Shown: positions 36,262-45,655 of the stretch, one piece after another
Layout: each line of letters starts with the position of its first letter
Numbering within the stretch: the first letter of the stretch is position 1
Assembly (NCBI RefSeq): GCF_018417595.1
Contig: NZ_CP070982.1
Location: 5,383,001 to 5,447,000 of the forward strand
DNA: 64,000 nucleotides
Reading direction: 5' to 3'
Source of the DNA: Pseudomonas entomophila
GTDB lineage: Bacteria; Pseudomonadota; Gammaproteobacteria; Pseudomonadales; Pseudomonadaceae
Made by a program: the position numbers and the translations under genes
Notes under the pieces: generated by a model
The model's database searches: none
Told to the model about the DNA's origin: nothing
The model's input: only the letters and a program-made list of their open reading frames with translations

Positions 36262-38157
36262 ATGTCCTTTGCTTCCCTCGGTCTCTCCGAGGCTCTTGTC
36301 CGCGCTATCGAGGCTGCGGGCTATACCCAGCCCACTCCGGTGCAACAGCGGGCCATTCCCGCCGTGTTGCAAGGCCGCGACCTGATGGTTGCCGCCCAGA
36401 CAGGTACTGGTAAAACCGGCGGCTTCGCGCTCCCCATTCTCGAGCGCCTGTTCCCGGGTGGCCACCCCGACAAGTCACAACGCCATGGCCCGCGCCAACC
36501 ACGCGTACTGGTGCTCACACCCACCCGCGAGCTGGCTGCCCAGGTGCATGACAGCTTCAAGGTTTATGCCCGCGACCTGAATTTCATCAGCGCCTGCATC
36601 TTCGGCGGCGTCGGCATGAACCCGCAGGTCCAAGCCATGGCCAAGGGCGTCGACGTGCTGGTCGCCTGCCCAGGCCGTCTGCTCGACCTGGCCGGCCAAG
36701 GCAGCGTCGACCTCTCCCGCGTCGAGATCCTGGTCCTGGACGAAGCCGACCGCATGCTCGACATGGGCTTCATCCACGATGTGAAGAAAGTGCTCGCGCG
36801 GCTGCCGGCCAAGCGCCAGAACCTGCTGTTCTCGGCCACCTTCTCCAAAGACATCACCGACCTGGCCGACAAGCTGCTGCACAACCCCGAGCGCATCGAG
36901 GTCACGCCACCCAACACCACGGTCGAGCGTATCGAGCAACGCGTCTATCGCCTGCCGGCCAGCCACAAGCGCGCACTGCTGGCGCACTTGATCACCCTGG
37001 GCGCCTGGGAACAGGTACTGGTGTTCACTCGCACCAAGCACGGCGCCAACCGCCTGGCCGAGTACCTGGAAAAGCACGGCCTGACCGCCGCCGCGATCCA
37101 CGGCAACAAGAGCCAGAACGCCCGCACCAAGGCCCTGGCCGACTTCAAGGCCAACACCGTGCGTGTGCTGGTCGCCACCGACATCGCTGCCCGCGGCCTG
37201 GACATCGACCAGTTGCCCCACGTGGTCAACTTCGAACTGCCCAACGTCGAGGAAGACTACGTACACCGCATTGGCCGCACCGGCCGTGCCGGTCGCTCGG
37301 GCGAGGCCATCTCGATGGTCGCGCCAGACGAAGAGAAGCTGCTCAAGAGCATCGAGCGCGTCACCAAGCAGAAGATCCCCGATGGCGACCTGATGGGCTT
37401 CGACGCATCGACCGTCGAGGCGGAGAAGCCGGAAGTCCGCGAACGCCAGCAGAACAATGGCCGCGGTGGCCGCAACCAGCAACCTCGCGGCGAAGGCGGC
37501 AAGGAAGGCAGTGGCGGGCGCAAGGACAAGGGCAAGGACAAAGGCAAGCAGAAACCTGCCGCCGAGAAACAGGCCGACAAGGAAAAGTCCGGCGACAAGC
37601 AACAGCAAGGCCAGCAACGCAAGCCGCGTGACAAGAAGCCACGCCAGCAGCAAGCTGCCCAGGGCCAGAAAGCGGCTCCGTCGGTACCTGCCGACCGTGA
37701 TCCAGAAGAGTTCCTGGACGACGATGTCGACAATTTCGGTAACCGCGCCGACTACGTCAGCCCCTACCAGAACGCCAAGAACCAGGGCCGCAACCGCCGC
37801 CCGGGTAGCAATGGTGGTCAAGGCCAGGGCACCGGCCAGCGCAGCGGCGCAGGTCAGGGTCAAGGCCGTGGCAACGGCCAGCAACGTCAGGGCCAGAACC
37901 AGGGTTCCGGCGAAAAACGTGCCCGCAATGGTGGCGGTAGCGGCGGCGCTCGTCGTGACAACAATGGTGGCCGCAACCGCCGCGACGACACGGCGCGCCA
38001 GGAACCGGCCGTGCGTAACCCGCGCGAGCCGCAGAGCGCGCCGGTGATCATTCGCAAGGAATCCAAGCTCGACCGTTATCCGACACCCGAGCAGTTGGAC
38101 GACCTGCCAAGCCGCCCACGGGGTGAGCGTCCGGCTCTGCTGACCCGCAAGGGTTGA
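36262..38157 (+). CDS. rhlE: ATP-dependent RNA helicase RhlE
   Basis: A 631-residue DEAD-box helicase that unwinds RNA duplexes in ribosome assembly and mRNA turnover. Seen: Q motif before [10 protein letters not shown], Walker A AQTGTGKT near 44, DEAD in [13 protein letters not shown] near 160, SAT near 190, and [10 protein letters not shown] near 334. The last 240 residues form a long disordered tail rich in Gly, Gln, Arg and Lys with runs such as [18 protein letters not shown]. Such tails give non-specific RNA binding. Start at the ATG at 36262, where the family sequence [10 protein letters not shown] begins; the frame extends further upstream without support. Confidence 0.95.
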   Translation: MSFASLGLSEALVRAIEAAGYTQPTPVQQRAIPAVLQGRDLMVAAQTGTGKTGGFALPILERLFPGGHPDKSQRHGPRQPRVLVLTPTRELAAQVHDSFKVYARDLNFISACIFGGVGMNPQVQAMAKGVDVLVACPGRLLDLAGQGSVDLSRVEILVLDEADRMLDMGFIHDVKKVLARLPAKRQNLLFSATFSKDITDLADKLLHNPERIEVTPPNTTVERIEQRVYRLPASHKRALLAHLITLGAWEQVLVFTRTKHGANRLAEYLEKHGLTAAAIHGNKSQNARTKALADFKANTVRVLVATDIAARGLDIDQLPHVVNFELPNVEEDYVHRIGRTGRAGRSGEAISMVAPDEEKLLKSIERVTKQKIPDGDLMGFDASTVEAEKPEVRERQQNNGRGGRNQQPRGEGGKEGSGGRKDKGKDKGKQKPAAEKQADKEKSGDKQQQGQQRKPRDKKPRQQQAAQGQKAAPSVPADRDPEEFLDDDVDNFGNRADYVSPYQNAKNQGRNRRPGSNGGQGQGTGQRSGAGQGQGRGNGQQRQGQNQGSGEKRARNGGGSGGARRDNNGGRNRRDDTARQEPAVRNPREPQSAPVIIRKESKLDRYPTPEQLDDLPSRPRGERPALLTRKG

Positions 38158-38162
38158 GGCCT

Positions 38163-38184
38163 GTTCGCCGGCTTACCGGCGAAC
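38163..38184. repeat. REP half element after rhlE
   Basis: GTTCGCCGGCTTACCGGCGAAC, a single palindrome of REP type six bases after the rhlE stop. Confidence 0.7.
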
Positions 38185-38194
38185 CTGTACGGCA

Positions 38195-38237
38195 CACCAA
38201 CAAAAACGCCGCCCAATGGGCGGCGTTTTTGTTGGTG
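38195..38237. terminator. Bidirectional terminator between rhlE and yceI
   Basis: A long perfect stem (CACCAACAAAAACGCCGCCC with its complement) around AAT, with A run on one side and T run on the other, serving both convergent genes. Confidence 0.93.
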
Positions 38238-38244
38238 CAACCGA

Positions 38245-38823
38245 TTACTTCTGCTTCACGCCTTCGACACTGATGTCCAGGTCCAGGGTCTGCGAGGTAG
38301 CGCCCGGGCCCTTGATGTTGAAGTCGTTCAGGTTCAGGGTGGTGGTGGCGTTGAAGCCGGCACGCTCGCCGCCCCACGGGTCCTTGCCTTCGCCATTGAA
38401 CACAGCCTTGAAAGTGACCGGCTTGGTCACACCGTGCATGGTCAGGTCGCCAGTCACATCAGCGGTCTTGTCGCCAGTGGGCTTGACGCTGGTGGAGACG
38501 AACTTGGCTTCCGGGTACTTCTTCACATCCAGGAAGTCTTTGCTGGCGATGTGCTTGTCACGCTCGGCGTGGTTCGACCACAGGCTGGCAGTCTTCAGGT
38601 CGACGTTGATCTTGCTGGCCTCGGGCTTTGTGCTGTCCCAGGTGAAGTTACCGTCGAAATCCTTGAAGGTACCGTGGATGAAGCTGTAGCCCAGGTGGCT
38701 GATCTTCCAGTCGACGAACGCGTGCTGGCCTTCCTTGTCGATCTTGTAATCGGCAGCCATGGCCTGGCCGGCGGAAATCAGGGCGGTACCGAGCGCCAGG
38801 GCGGCAAAAGTCTTTTTCAACAT
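38245..38823 (-). CDS. yceI: YceI-family periplasmic protein
   Basis: A 192-residue secreted protein with signal peptide ending AMA and a YceI beta-barrel that binds polyisoprenoid lipids. Seen: [20 protein letters not shown] at the start of the mature part, [29 protein letters not shown] and [13 protein letters not shown], diagnostic of the family. Start at the ATG at 38823. It follows the cytochrome b561 gene by 35 bp on the same strand, the same pairing as yceJ-yceI in E. coli. The ligand and role are unknown. Confidence 0.95.
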   Translation of the reverse strand: MLKKTFAALALGTALISAGQAMAADYKIDKEGQHAFVDWKISHLGYSFIHGTFKDFDGNFTWDSTKPEASKINVDLKTASLWSNHAERDKHIASKDFLDVKKYPEAKFVSTSVKPTGDKTADVTGDLTMHGVTKPVTFKAVFNGEGKDPWGGERAGFNATTTLNLNDFNIKGPGATSQTLDLDISVEGVKQK

Positions 38824-38858
38824 CCTTACGTTCCTTCCATTGCAATTGAGGGTGAGGG

Positions 38859-39410
38859 TCAAGCTTTGCGGCCCAACATACGGGTCAGGGTCGCGTCACG
38901 GTCGATGAAATGGTGCTTGAGTGCCGCCAGTGCATGCAGGACGGCGAAGATCACCAGCCCCCACGCCAGCCACAGGTGGATCACCCCGGCGGTATCAGCC
39001 TGGTCGGGCAGGTCGCTGACCAGTGCCGGCACCTCGAACAGGTCGAACACCGGAATGCCGACGCCATCGGCAGTGGAGATCAGGTAGCCCGCGGTCATCA
39101 CCGCGAACAACCCCAGGTACAGCGCCAGGTGGCCTAGCTTGGCGGCCAGGCGGGTCACCTTGCCATGGTTGGCCGGTGCCGGTGGCGGCGGGCTGACGAA
39201 ACGCCAGAGCACGCGCAGCAGCATGACCGCCAACAGCACCAGGCCAATGCTCTTGTGCAGGTCGGGGCCGGATTTGCGCCAGGGGCTGTAGTAATCCAGG
39301 CCGACCATCCACAGCCCCAGGCCGAACAGGCCGAAGACCGCCAGCGCCACGCCCCAGTGCAGGACGATGCTGACCAGGCCATAGCGAGAAGATGAGTTGC
39401 GCAGTTGCAT
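38859..39410 (-). CDS. cybB: Cytochrome b561
   Basis: A 183-residue inner-membrane protein with four helices binding two b haems. Seen: N-terminal [18 protein letters not shown] with a haem His, KSIGLVLL preceded by HKS, HLALYLG, and [27 protein letters not shown] with two further haem ligands. It probably moves electrons from quinol to a periplasmic acceptor. Start at the ATG at 39410. First gene of the pair with yceI, so YceI may supply or remove an isoprenoid cofactor (inference). Confidence 0.93.
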   Translation of the reverse strand: MQLRNSSSRYGLVSIVLHWGVALAVFGLFGLGLWMVGLDYYSPWRKSGPDLHKSIGLVLLAVMLLRVLWRFVSPPPPAPANHGKVTRLAAKLGHLALYLGLFAVMTAGYLISTADGVGIPVFDLFEVPALVSDLPDQADTAGVIHLWLAWGLVIFAVLHALAALKHHFIDRDATLTRMLGRKA

Positions 39411-39595
39411 GTTGGCGTATTTCCCCGTGAAAGCTGTGCACAGACTAACGCGTAACGTATCGAAGAAAAGCGGAAAAAATTGCTTCGGATAATCGAAAAA
39501 TCCGATATTTAGTCTGCAACCTTCCCATTAAGGAAACATTAACGATAGACGTTGCGAGGGAGGCTGCCAATGCTGGAGGGCTGAGGCGTCAAAAG

Positions 39596-39641
39596 TTCGC
39601 CGGCAAGCCGGCCCCTACGCAGGAGCCGGCTTGCCGGCGAA
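39596..39641. repeat. REP palindrome pair
   Basis: TTCGCCGGCAAGCCGGCCCC and GGAGCCGGCTTGCCGGCGAA face each other in the gap between cybB and the amine oxidase gene. Confidence 0.85.
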
Positions 39642-39651
39642 GAGGCCGTTG

Positions 39652-41514
39652 TCAGTTCGCGTTTGCCTGGCTGTTCACCACAGGCTTTTTCACGGGCTCG
39701 GACTTGGCCGTGGCTTTCTTGACCGGCTCAGGCTTGGACGCGGGTTTATGCGCTGCCTGCTTGGCCGCAGGCTTGGCGACTGCCTTGGCCGGGGCTGGCT
39801 TGGTCGCGACCGGCTTGGCGGGCTCTTCCTTGGCCTCGATTACCGGGGCTGCCGGAGCAGGAACCTGGACAGGGGCCGGCGCAGGCGCTGCCTCCTCAGC
39901 CTTGGCAACCGGTGCAACCTTGACTTGCGGCTTGTCAGCACCACCGAACAAGCGAGAGAAGAAGCCCGGTTTGTCCTGCGCGGCCGCTTCGGTTTTGACC
40001 GGCTCGGCCTTGGCAGATGCGGGTTGTGCCTTGTCCGAGGAGCCACCGAACAGGTTGGAGAAGAAACCGCCCTTGTCCTTGGCTGCAACGGCGCCCACAG
40101 CTGCGGCAGCGGCCACTGGCGCCGCCTTGACCGGGTCGAACGACTTGCCTGCAGCCAGGTCCAGCACCTGGCTGGCGGCACGCTGGCCACTGCGCAGGGC
40201 GCCTTCCAGGGTGCCAGGATAGAGCGCGTCAGTGTGCTCACCGGCAAAGGTGATGCGCTGCACCGGGCGTTCCCACAGACGCCAGTACTTGCTGATCTGG
40301 CCTGGGCCGTAGGCCAGGTAGGCGCCACCGGTACCGGCATCGGTGCTGTAGCGACGTACTTCGTAGCCGGTGAACGCGCCACGGGCTTGCGGGTAGAACG
40401 CATGCAGGCGAATCAGCACCTGGTCGACCATCTGCTTGTCGCCGAACGCCTGCAGCAGGCGAGCATTGTCGCCGGACAGGTTGATCACCACGTTGGCCCC
40501 GCCCTTGAGCGCCGGTTCGATCCACAGCATGCCCAGGCCGGCATTGCTGAAGATCTCGCCGGACATGCGCGCACGGCTTTCCCAGACCGGGTTCTTGAAC
40601 TTGAGCATCAGCTGGTCGCGCCAGCCGTAGTTGGTGCCTTTGAGCGCAGCCAGGTGCTGGTTGTCCAGGCCCGGGGTCATCTGGATCTTGGCCAGGGCGC
40701 GCAGCGGCACGGCCATCACCAGATAGTCGGCCTGGTAGCCAACGCTGCCGACCTTGACCGTCACCCCGTCCTTGTCCTGGACGATGGAGGTGACTGGCGA
40801 GCTGGTCTTGATGGTCTTCAGTTGTTTGACGAAAGCCTGGGCCAGCACCGGACTGCCACCCGGCAGGCGTGCGGCGCGCAGGTCACGGTCGCTGATATTG
40901 CGATAGACGCGGTTCTGCTGGGCGAAGTACAGCAGCGACAGGCGCGACGGTTCATCGTAGCGGGTGCGGATCTGCTGGTTGACCAACTGACGGGCGGTCG
41001 CCGGCAGTTGCAGCTTGTCGAGCCAGGTGGACACGTTCATCTGGTCCAGGGCGAACAAGGTGCTGTTGGCCGCCGGGTTGAGCGGGTCTTCAATGGAGCG
41101 AGCCAGGTCGTCGAGGGTCTTCTCGTAGCGCTTGAGCGCCTCGGCGGTAGCCGGCTGCTTGGCGGTAAGGTCGGCGGCGCTGAAGTACTCGCCATCGATC
41201 AGGTAACCGGGGGTGCGGACGAACTCCGGCGCTGGCAACGTAGCGACCTTGAACTGCTCCAGGTACTGGTTGAGCACCGGCTGGGTCTTGCCGTTGCCGA
41301 TCCATTCGCTGGTGGCCAGGCCCGAACGCCCGCCCATGCCCGGCTTGGCTTCCAGCAGGGTGACCTGCCAGCCCTTGCCTTGCAGCTCGTAGGCGGCGGT
41401 CAGGCCCGCCAGGCCGCCGCCGACAACGATCGCAGTCTTGTCTTTGGCCAGCGTCGCGCCGCTGGACACCCCAATCAATACAAACGCGCACAGGCGCACC
41501 CAAGCAGCAGCCAT
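39652..41514 (-). CDS. Exported FAD-dependent amine oxidase with low-complexity tail
   Basis: A 620-residue protein. Signal peptide to about residue 23 (ending TLA), then a flavin amine oxidase domain with the dinucleotide loop VVGGGLAGLTAAYEL, GMGGRSG, YLVMAVPLRAL and the closing TFAGEHTDALYPGTLEGALRSG that binds FAD. From about residue 455 a tail rich in Ala, Pro and Lys follows with two copies of an aromatic block, GGFFSNLFGG near 480 and PGFFSRLFGG near 514. FAD loading suggests Tat or special Sec export, but no twin-arginine is obvious. Substrate is unknown; the tail may anchor the enzyme to the envelope. Start at the ATG at 41514 after CCGGAG. Confidence 0.85.
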   Translation of the reverse strand: MAAAWVRLCAFVLIGVSSGATLAKDKTAIVVGGGLAGLTAAYELQGKGWQVTLLEAKPGMGGRSGLATSEWIGNGKTQPVLNQYLEQFKVATLPAPEFVRTPGYLIDGEYFSAADLTAKQPATAEALKRYEKTLDDLARSIEDPLNPAANSTLFALDQMNVSTWLDKLQLPATARQLVNQQIRTRYDEPSRLSLLYFAQQNRVYRNISDRDLRAARLPGGSPVLAQAFVKQLKTIKTSSPVTSIVQDKDGVTVKVGSVGYQADYLVMAVPLRALAKIQMTPGLDNQHLAALKGTNYGWRDQLMLKFKNPVWESRARMSGEIFSNAGLGMLWIEPALKGGANVVINLSGDNARLLQAFGDKQMVDQVLIRLHAFYPQARGAFTGYEVRRYSTDAGTGGAYLAYGPGQISKYWRLWERPVQRITFAGEHTDALYPGTLEGALRSGQRAASQVLDLAAGKSFDPVKAAPVAAAAAVGAVAAKDKGGFFSNLFGGSSDKAQPASAKAEPVKTEAAAQDKPGFFSRLFGGADKPQVKVAPVAKAEEAAPAPAPVQVPAPAAPVIEAKEEPAKPVATKPAPAKAVAKPAAKQAAHKPASKPEPVKKATAKSEPVKKPVVNSQANAN

Positions 41515-41636
41515 GATGGCGAACTCCGGTAAGAGGGTTTTTAGGGAAAAAGGAGGGGAACGCCCCCCGGGGCAGATGCGTTAAGAATACGTCACCTCTA
41601 CCCACCCTGCCACCGCAGTGCCATCAAGTGCTTTTG

Positions 41637-41660
41637 GCAACTGGTAATTTTGTCAGTTGC
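41637..41660. promoter_or_regulatory. 24-bp palindrome, second copy
   Basis: GCAACTG and CAGTTGC around a 10-bp T-rich centre, the same arms and spacing as at 15110-15133 before the Tc toxin gene. It is 59 bp before the unknown gene at 41720 and divergent from the amine oxidase gene (122 bp away), so it could control either. Confidence 0.5.
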
Positions 41661-41665
41661 CCACG

Positions 41666-41687
41666 GAGCATCGTGTGGTCGATGCTC
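41666..41687 (+). other. Stem-loop in the leader of the unknown gene
   Basis: GAGCATC and GATGCTC around an 8-base loop, between the 24-bp palindrome and the start codon at 41720. Confidence 0.35.
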
Positions 41688-41719
41688 GCCCTGGCCCCAT
41701 TCGCCTGCCAGGAGGCGTG

Positions 41720-42208
41720 ATGATCTATCAGAAGCGGTTCGCCAGCGTGTCCCCGCAATTGCTCGAGAAAAAGCAGCCCTGGCGTACCTCGTCGGGCTTG
41801 CAGATCAAGTCGAATGGTTCGTTGTGCACAGGTTTCTGGCCATCTGCCGGGCAAAGGGATACCGAACTGATCATCGGTAGCCAATGCGATGTCGAAATCA
41901 GCTTCGCCCGCGAGGTCGACAGCCTGGCCATGGAGTTCTACGCAGTCTGCGACGACGCTGATCAGTGCCCCCAGACCCTGCTGGAGATCGAACGCCCCGA
42001 CCAGGCTGACCGGCCCGATGAGCCTGGCCATTTCTTCTGGCTGACCCTGGCCGAAGACTTCTCCATGGACTGCGTTCCCGGGGCCTACGCCACCGAGCCC
42101 AGGTGGCAGGTTCTGCCGGGGCCGCTGCGCCGCCTGACCCTGTCGACCTCGCAGCACGCGCAGTTGCATATCCGCAACCTGAAGTGGACGCCCGTGCGCC
42201 GTCAATGA
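41720..42208 (+). CDS. Uncharacterised protein
   Basis: A 162-residue protein I do not recognise. It starts at the ATG at 41720 with CAGGAGG well placed. No signal peptide or membrane helix. It looks beta-rich, with alternating hydrophobic strands such as TELIIGSQCDVEISFA and LAMEFYAVCDDAD, an acidic proline stretch in the middle (ERPDQADRPDEPGH) and a basic end. Three or four cysteines are present without a clear motif. Codon use is like the neighbours. It stands alone between amine oxidase and bioA and carries upstream the same 24-bp palindrome as the Tc toxin gene. Confidence 0.75.
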   Translation: MIYQKRFASVSPQLLEKKQPWRTSSGLQIKSNGSLCTGFWPSAGQRDTELIIGSQCDVEISFAREVDSLAMEFYAVCDDADQCPQTLLEIERPDQADRPDEPGHFFWLTLAEDFSMDCVPGAYATEPRWQVLPGPLRRLTLSTSQHAQLHIRNLKWTPVRRQ

Positions 42209-42217
42209 GCCCCAAGG

Positions 42218-42246
42218 TTGTCCTGCCCTGTCGCATTGCTTAGGCT
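42218..42246 (+). promoter_or_regulatory. Candidate promoter of bioA
   Basis: TTGTCC and TAGGCT with 17 bp between, 40 bp before the bioA start codon. TAGGCT is a frequent -10 form in Pseudomonas. Confidence 0.5.
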
Positions 42247-42286
42247 TACGCGGTCCAACCAAGCCGCAATGCCAGGAGAAGCGCCC

Positions 42287-43693
42287 ATGGGCCTCAACGA
42301 TCAGTGGATGCAACGCGACCTGAAGGTCCTGTGGCACCCCTGCACCCAGATGAAAGACCACGAGCAGCTGCCACTGATCCCGATCCGTCGCGGTGAAGGC
42401 GTTTGGCTCGAGGACTTCGAGGGCAAGCGCTACCTGGACGCGGTCAGTTCCTGGTGGGTCAATGTGTTCGGCCACGCCAACCCGCGCATCAACCAGCGCA
42501 TCAAGGACCAGGTCGACCAGCTCGAGCACGTGATCCTTGCCGGCTTCAGCCACCAGCCGGTGATCGAGCTGTCCGAGCGCCTGGTGGCCATGACCCCGGC
42601 CGGCCTCGATCGGGTGTTCTACGCCGACAACGGCTCGTCGTGCATCGAAGTGGCGCTGAAGATGAGCTTCCATTACTGGCAGAACACCGGCAAACCCCAG
42701 AAGAAGCGCTTCGTCACCCTGACCAACAGCTACCACGGCGAGACCATCGCCGCCATGTCGGTGGGCGATGTGCCGCTGTTCACCGAGACTTACAAGGCCC
42801 TGCTGCTGGACACGATCAAGGTGCCCAGCCCGGACTGCTACCTGCGCCCCGAAGGCATGGGCTGGGAAGAACACTCAAGGAACATGTTCGCCGCAATGGA
42901 GCAGACGCTGGCCGAGCAACACGCCAGCATCGCCGCGGTGATCGTCGAGCCGCTGATCCAGGGCGCCGGGGGCATGCGCATGTACCACCCGGTGTACCTC
43001 AAGCTGCTGCGCGAAGCCTGCGACCGCTACGACGTGCACCTGATCCACGACGAAATCGCCGTGGGCTTCGGCCGCACCGGGACGATGTTCGCCTGCGAGC
43101 AGGCCGGCATCCGCCCGGACTTCCTGTGCCTGTCCAAGGCCCTGACCGGCGGTTACCTGCCGCTGGCCGCCTGCCTGACCACCGACAAGGTGTACCAGGC
43201 GTTCTACGATGACTACCCGACCCTGCGCGCCTTCCTCCATTCGCACAGCTACACCGGCAACCCGCTGGCCTGCGCCGCGGCGTTGGCGACCCTCGACATC
43301 TTCGCCCAGGACAACGTGGTCGAAGCCAACAAGGCCCTGTCCGCGCGCATGGCCAGCGCCACCGCGCACCTGGCCGACCACGCCCACGTCGCCGAAGTGC
43401 GCCAGACCGGCATGGCCCTGGCCATCGAGATGGTCAAGGACAAGGCCGGCAAGGTCGCCTTCCCCTGGCAGGAACGCCGTGGCCTGAAGGTGTTCGAACA
43501 TGCCCTGAGCCGTGGTGCGCTATTGCGCCCGTTGGGCAGTGTGGTGTATTTCCTGCCGCCCTACGTGATCACCCCGGAGCAGATCGACTTCCTGGCCGAA
43601 GTGGCCAGCGAAGGGATCGACATCGCCACCCGTGACAGTGTCAGCGTGGCGGTACCAGCCGACTTCCACCCCGATTTCCGCGACCCGGGCTAG
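42287..43693 (+). CDS. bioA: Adenosylmethionine-8-amino-7-oxononanoate aminotransferase
   Basis: A 468-residue class III PLP aminotransferase of biotin synthesis that uses SAM as amino donor to convert KAPA to DAPA. Seen: opening HPCTQMKDHE, SSWWVNVFGHANPRIN, YADNGSSCIEVALKM, HDEIAVGFGRTGTMF with the PLP Asp, and PLP Lys in LSKALTGGYLPLA near residue 284. These match BioA rather than other class III enzymes. Start at the ATG at 42287 after AGGAG. It is separate from any bioBFHCD cluster here. rsmE follows in line 58 bp later. Confidence 0.95.
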   Translation: MGLNDQWMQRDLKVLWHPCTQMKDHEQLPLIPIRRGEGVWLEDFEGKRYLDAVSSWWVNVFGHANPRINQRIKDQVDQLEHVILAGFSHQPVIELSERLVAMTPAGLDRVFYADNGSSCIEVALKMSFHYWQNTGKPQKKRFVTLTNSYHGETIAAMSVGDVPLFTETYKALLLDTIKVPSPDCYLRPEGMGWEEHSRNMFAAMEQTLAEQHASIAAVIVEPLIQGAGGMRMYHPVYLKLLREACDRYDVHLIHDEIAVGFGRTGTMFACEQAGIRPDFLCLSKALTGGYLPLAACLTTDKVYQAFYDDYPTLRAFLHSHSYTGNPLACAAALATLDIFAQDNVVEANKALSARMASATAHLADHAHVAEVRQTGMALAIEMVKDKAGKVAFPWQERRGLKVFEHALSRGALLRPLGSVVYFLPPYVITPEQIDFLAEVASEGIDIATRDSVSVAVPADFHPDFRDPG

Positions 43694-43751
43694 CCCGCAA
43701 GCTCGCCGCTCCCACAGGGTCCCCGTTCCCATTTCTAGCTTGAGCTGAACC

Positions 43752-44471
43752 ATGAGACTCTCCCGCTTCTTCATCGACGCCCCGCTTGGCCTCGGCGAGC
43801 ACGAGCTCCCCGAAGCCCAGGCCCACTACATCGGCCGCGTGCTGCGCATGGCCCCCGGCGACGCCGTGCAGCTGTTCGACGGCAGCGGCCAGGAATACCT
43901 CGGCCAACTCCTCGAGGTGGGCAAGAAAACCGTGCGCGTCAGCCTCGACCAGGCCCTCCCCGGCCAGGCCGAGTCGCCCTTGCACATCCACCTCGGCCAG
44001 GGCCTGTCCCGCGGCGAGCGCATGGACTGGGCGATCCAGAAAGCCACTGAACTGGGCGTCAACGCAATCACCCCGATCATCAGCGAACGCTGCGAAGTGC
44101 GCCTGAAGGACGAGCGCGCCGACAAACGCCTGGCCCACTGGCGCCAGGTGGCAATCAGTGCCTGCGAGCAATGTGGCCGTTCGACCGTGCCGGTGATTCA
44201 CCCGCCGGTCACCCTGGCGGAATGGATCAAGGGCAGCGACGCCGACCTCAAGCTGGTCCTGCACCCGGTGGCGGCGCCGCTGACCAGCCACGAAAAACCC
44301 GCCCGCCTGGCCTTCCTGATCGGCCCCGAAGGCGGCCTCAACGATGCCGAGGTCGAGCAGGCCAAGGCCGCCGGCTTCCACGCCGCCCGCCTTGGCCCGC
44401 GCGTGCTGCGCACCGAGACCGCGCCGGTGGTGGCGCTGTCGGTGGCGCAGCAGCTGTGGGGCGACTTCTAG
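43752..44471 (+). CDS. rsmE: 16S rRNA m3U1498 methyltransferase
   Basis: A 239-residue SPOUT-class methyltransferase adding a methyl group to N3 of U1498 of 16S rRNA. Seen: N-terminal RNA-binding PUA-like part with QAHYIGRVLRM, then the trefoil-knot motifs IGPEGGLNDAEVEQAK and RLGPRVLRTETAPVVALSV that bind SAM. Length is normal. Its stop codon shares the tetranucleotide CTAG with the stop codon of the convergent trhA gene. Confidence 0.96.
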   Translation: MRLSRFFIDAPLGLGEHELPEAQAHYIGRVLRMAPGDAVQLFDGSGQEYLGQLLEVGKKTVRVSLDQALPGQAESPLHIHLGQGLSRGERMDWAIQKATELGVNAITPIISERCEVRLKDERADKRLAHWRQVAISACEQCGRSTVPVIHPPVTLAEWIKGSDADLKLVLHPVAAPLTSHEKPARLAFLIGPEGGLNDAEVEQAKAAGFHAARLGPRVLRTETAPVVALSVAQQLWGDF

Positions 44472-45085
44472 CGAACGTAGAGATAGACCGCGACGAAGTG
44501 CATCAGGCTCCCGGCAATCACGAACAGATGCCAGATGCCATGCCAGTGGCGGAAGCGACTGTCGAAAGCGAAGAAGACGATGCCGACGGTGTAGAACACA
44601 CCGCCGGCCGCCAGCCAGGCGAAGCCCGCAGCCCCCAGGCTGGACAGCAACGGCTTGACCGCCACCAGCACGATCCAGCCCATCACCGCGTAGATGATGA
44701 TCGACAGGATGCGTGCTTCCGAACGTGGCTTGATCTCCTGCAGCATGCCGATCACCGCCAGCCCCCAGACCACCCCGAACAGGCTCCAGCCCCAGGGCCC
44801 GCGCAGGCTGACCAGGCAGAACGGGGTGTAGCTGCCGGCGATCAGCAGGTAGATCGACAGGTGGTCGAGCTTGCGCATGACCTGCTTCGCCCGCCCCCGG
44901 GTGCTGTGGTAGAGGGTGGAGATGCTGTAGAGCAGCAGCAGCGTGAAGCCGTAGATGGAAAAACTGACGATCTTCCAGGGGTCGCCCTGGAGCCCGGCCA
45001 CGACGATCAGCCAGACCGCGCCAATGCAGGCCAGCACCGCACCGACCAGGTGGGTCCAGGCGTTGAAACGTTCACCATGGTACAT
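44468..45085 (-). CDS. trhA: PAQR-family membrane homeostasis protein TrhA (hemolysin III)
   Basis: A 205-residue inner-membrane protein with seven helices of the PAQR/hemolysin III family. Seen: opening GERFNAWTHLVGAV, YHSTRGRAKQVMRKLDHLSIYLLIAGSYTPF with conserved metal-site His and Asp, and the terminal HLFVIAGSLMHFVAVYLY with further His. Family members affect membrane energetics and fluidity; haemolysis is not expected. Convergent with rsmE, overlapping by 4 bp, with no terminator between. Confidence 0.9.
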   Translation of the reverse strand: MYHGERFNAWTHLVGAVLACIGAVWLIVVAGLQGDPWKIVSFSIYGFTLLLLYSISTLYHSTRGRAKQVMRKLDHLSIYLLIAGSYTPFCLVSLRGPWGWSLFGVVWGLAVIGMLQEIKPRSEARILSIIIYAVMGWIVLVAVKPLLSSLGAAGFAWLAAGGVFYTVGIVFFAFDSRFRHWHGIWHLFVIAGSLMHFVAVYLYVR

Positions 45086-45138
45086 GCAGGCACAGACCTC
45101 CTGAGGCGGTGCGGGTTCCGAAAGAGACTGCTTTGCGA

Positions 45139-45176
45139 CCGGTTCGCCGCAGGAGCCGGCTTGCCGGCGAACCGGT
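45139..45176. repeat. REP palindrome
   Basis: CCGGTTCGCC at the left and GGCGAACCGG at the right enclose GCAGGAGCCGGCTTGCC; lies just after the chpC stop codon and may mark the end of the Chp transcript. Confidence 0.8.
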
Positions 45177-45181
45177 CCATT

Positions 45182-45655
45182 CTAACTGGCCGCTGATTGC
45201 AGTTCGGCGTCACGCACCAACCGCTCCAGCCCCGCCAGGTCCGGCACCCGTGCCACCTGCTCGCCCACCTGCACCGCCGCCAATTCGAATTCGGCCAGTG
45301 GTACATCCACGTAGTTGAGCTGGCTGTCGAGCTTGCACGAACGCGGAATCCCCTGCAGCAGCATCGCCAGGTAGCGTAGCCCGGTGTCACCCAGGGCATT
45401 GAGCACGACGATCCGCGCCCGCTCGCCGGATGGGGTATGACCGCCACAGGCCGTCTCGAAGCCGATCAGCGGCAGGCGCTGCTGGCGCCAGTCGACCCAG
45501 CCCAGGTGCCAGGCCGGCTCAGCGGGCTCGCAGGCGATGGCAGGGTGGCCGATCAGTTCGGCCACCGCGACGTTGGGCAACACCAGCGTCCGGTCGCCCA
45601 GGGGCAGCAACAGCCCGGTCAGGCTGCTGCGCTGGCCGGCGATATGGTCAAGCAT
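45182..45655 (-). CDS. chpC: CheW-like chemosensory adaptor ChpC
   Basis: A 157-residue single CheW domain (about residues 12-145) with LLLPLGDRTLVLPNVAVAEL as first strands and WHLGWVDWRQQRLPLI as the core beta turn typical of CheW. It would couple receptors to the ChpA kinase. The start overlaps the end of chpA by 8 bp, so it is the last gene of the Chp operon here. Neither pilK, chpB (methyltransferase and methylesterase of the P. aeruginosa system) nor other genes follow. Confidence 0.88.
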   Translation of the reverse strand: MLDHIAGQRSSLTGLLLPLGDRTLVLPNVAVAELIGHPAIACEPAEPAWHLGWVDWRQQRLPLIGFETACGGHTPSGERARIVVLNALGDTGLRYLAMLLQGIPRSCKLDSQLNYVDVPLAEFELAAVQVGEQVARVPDLAGLERLVRDAELQSAAS

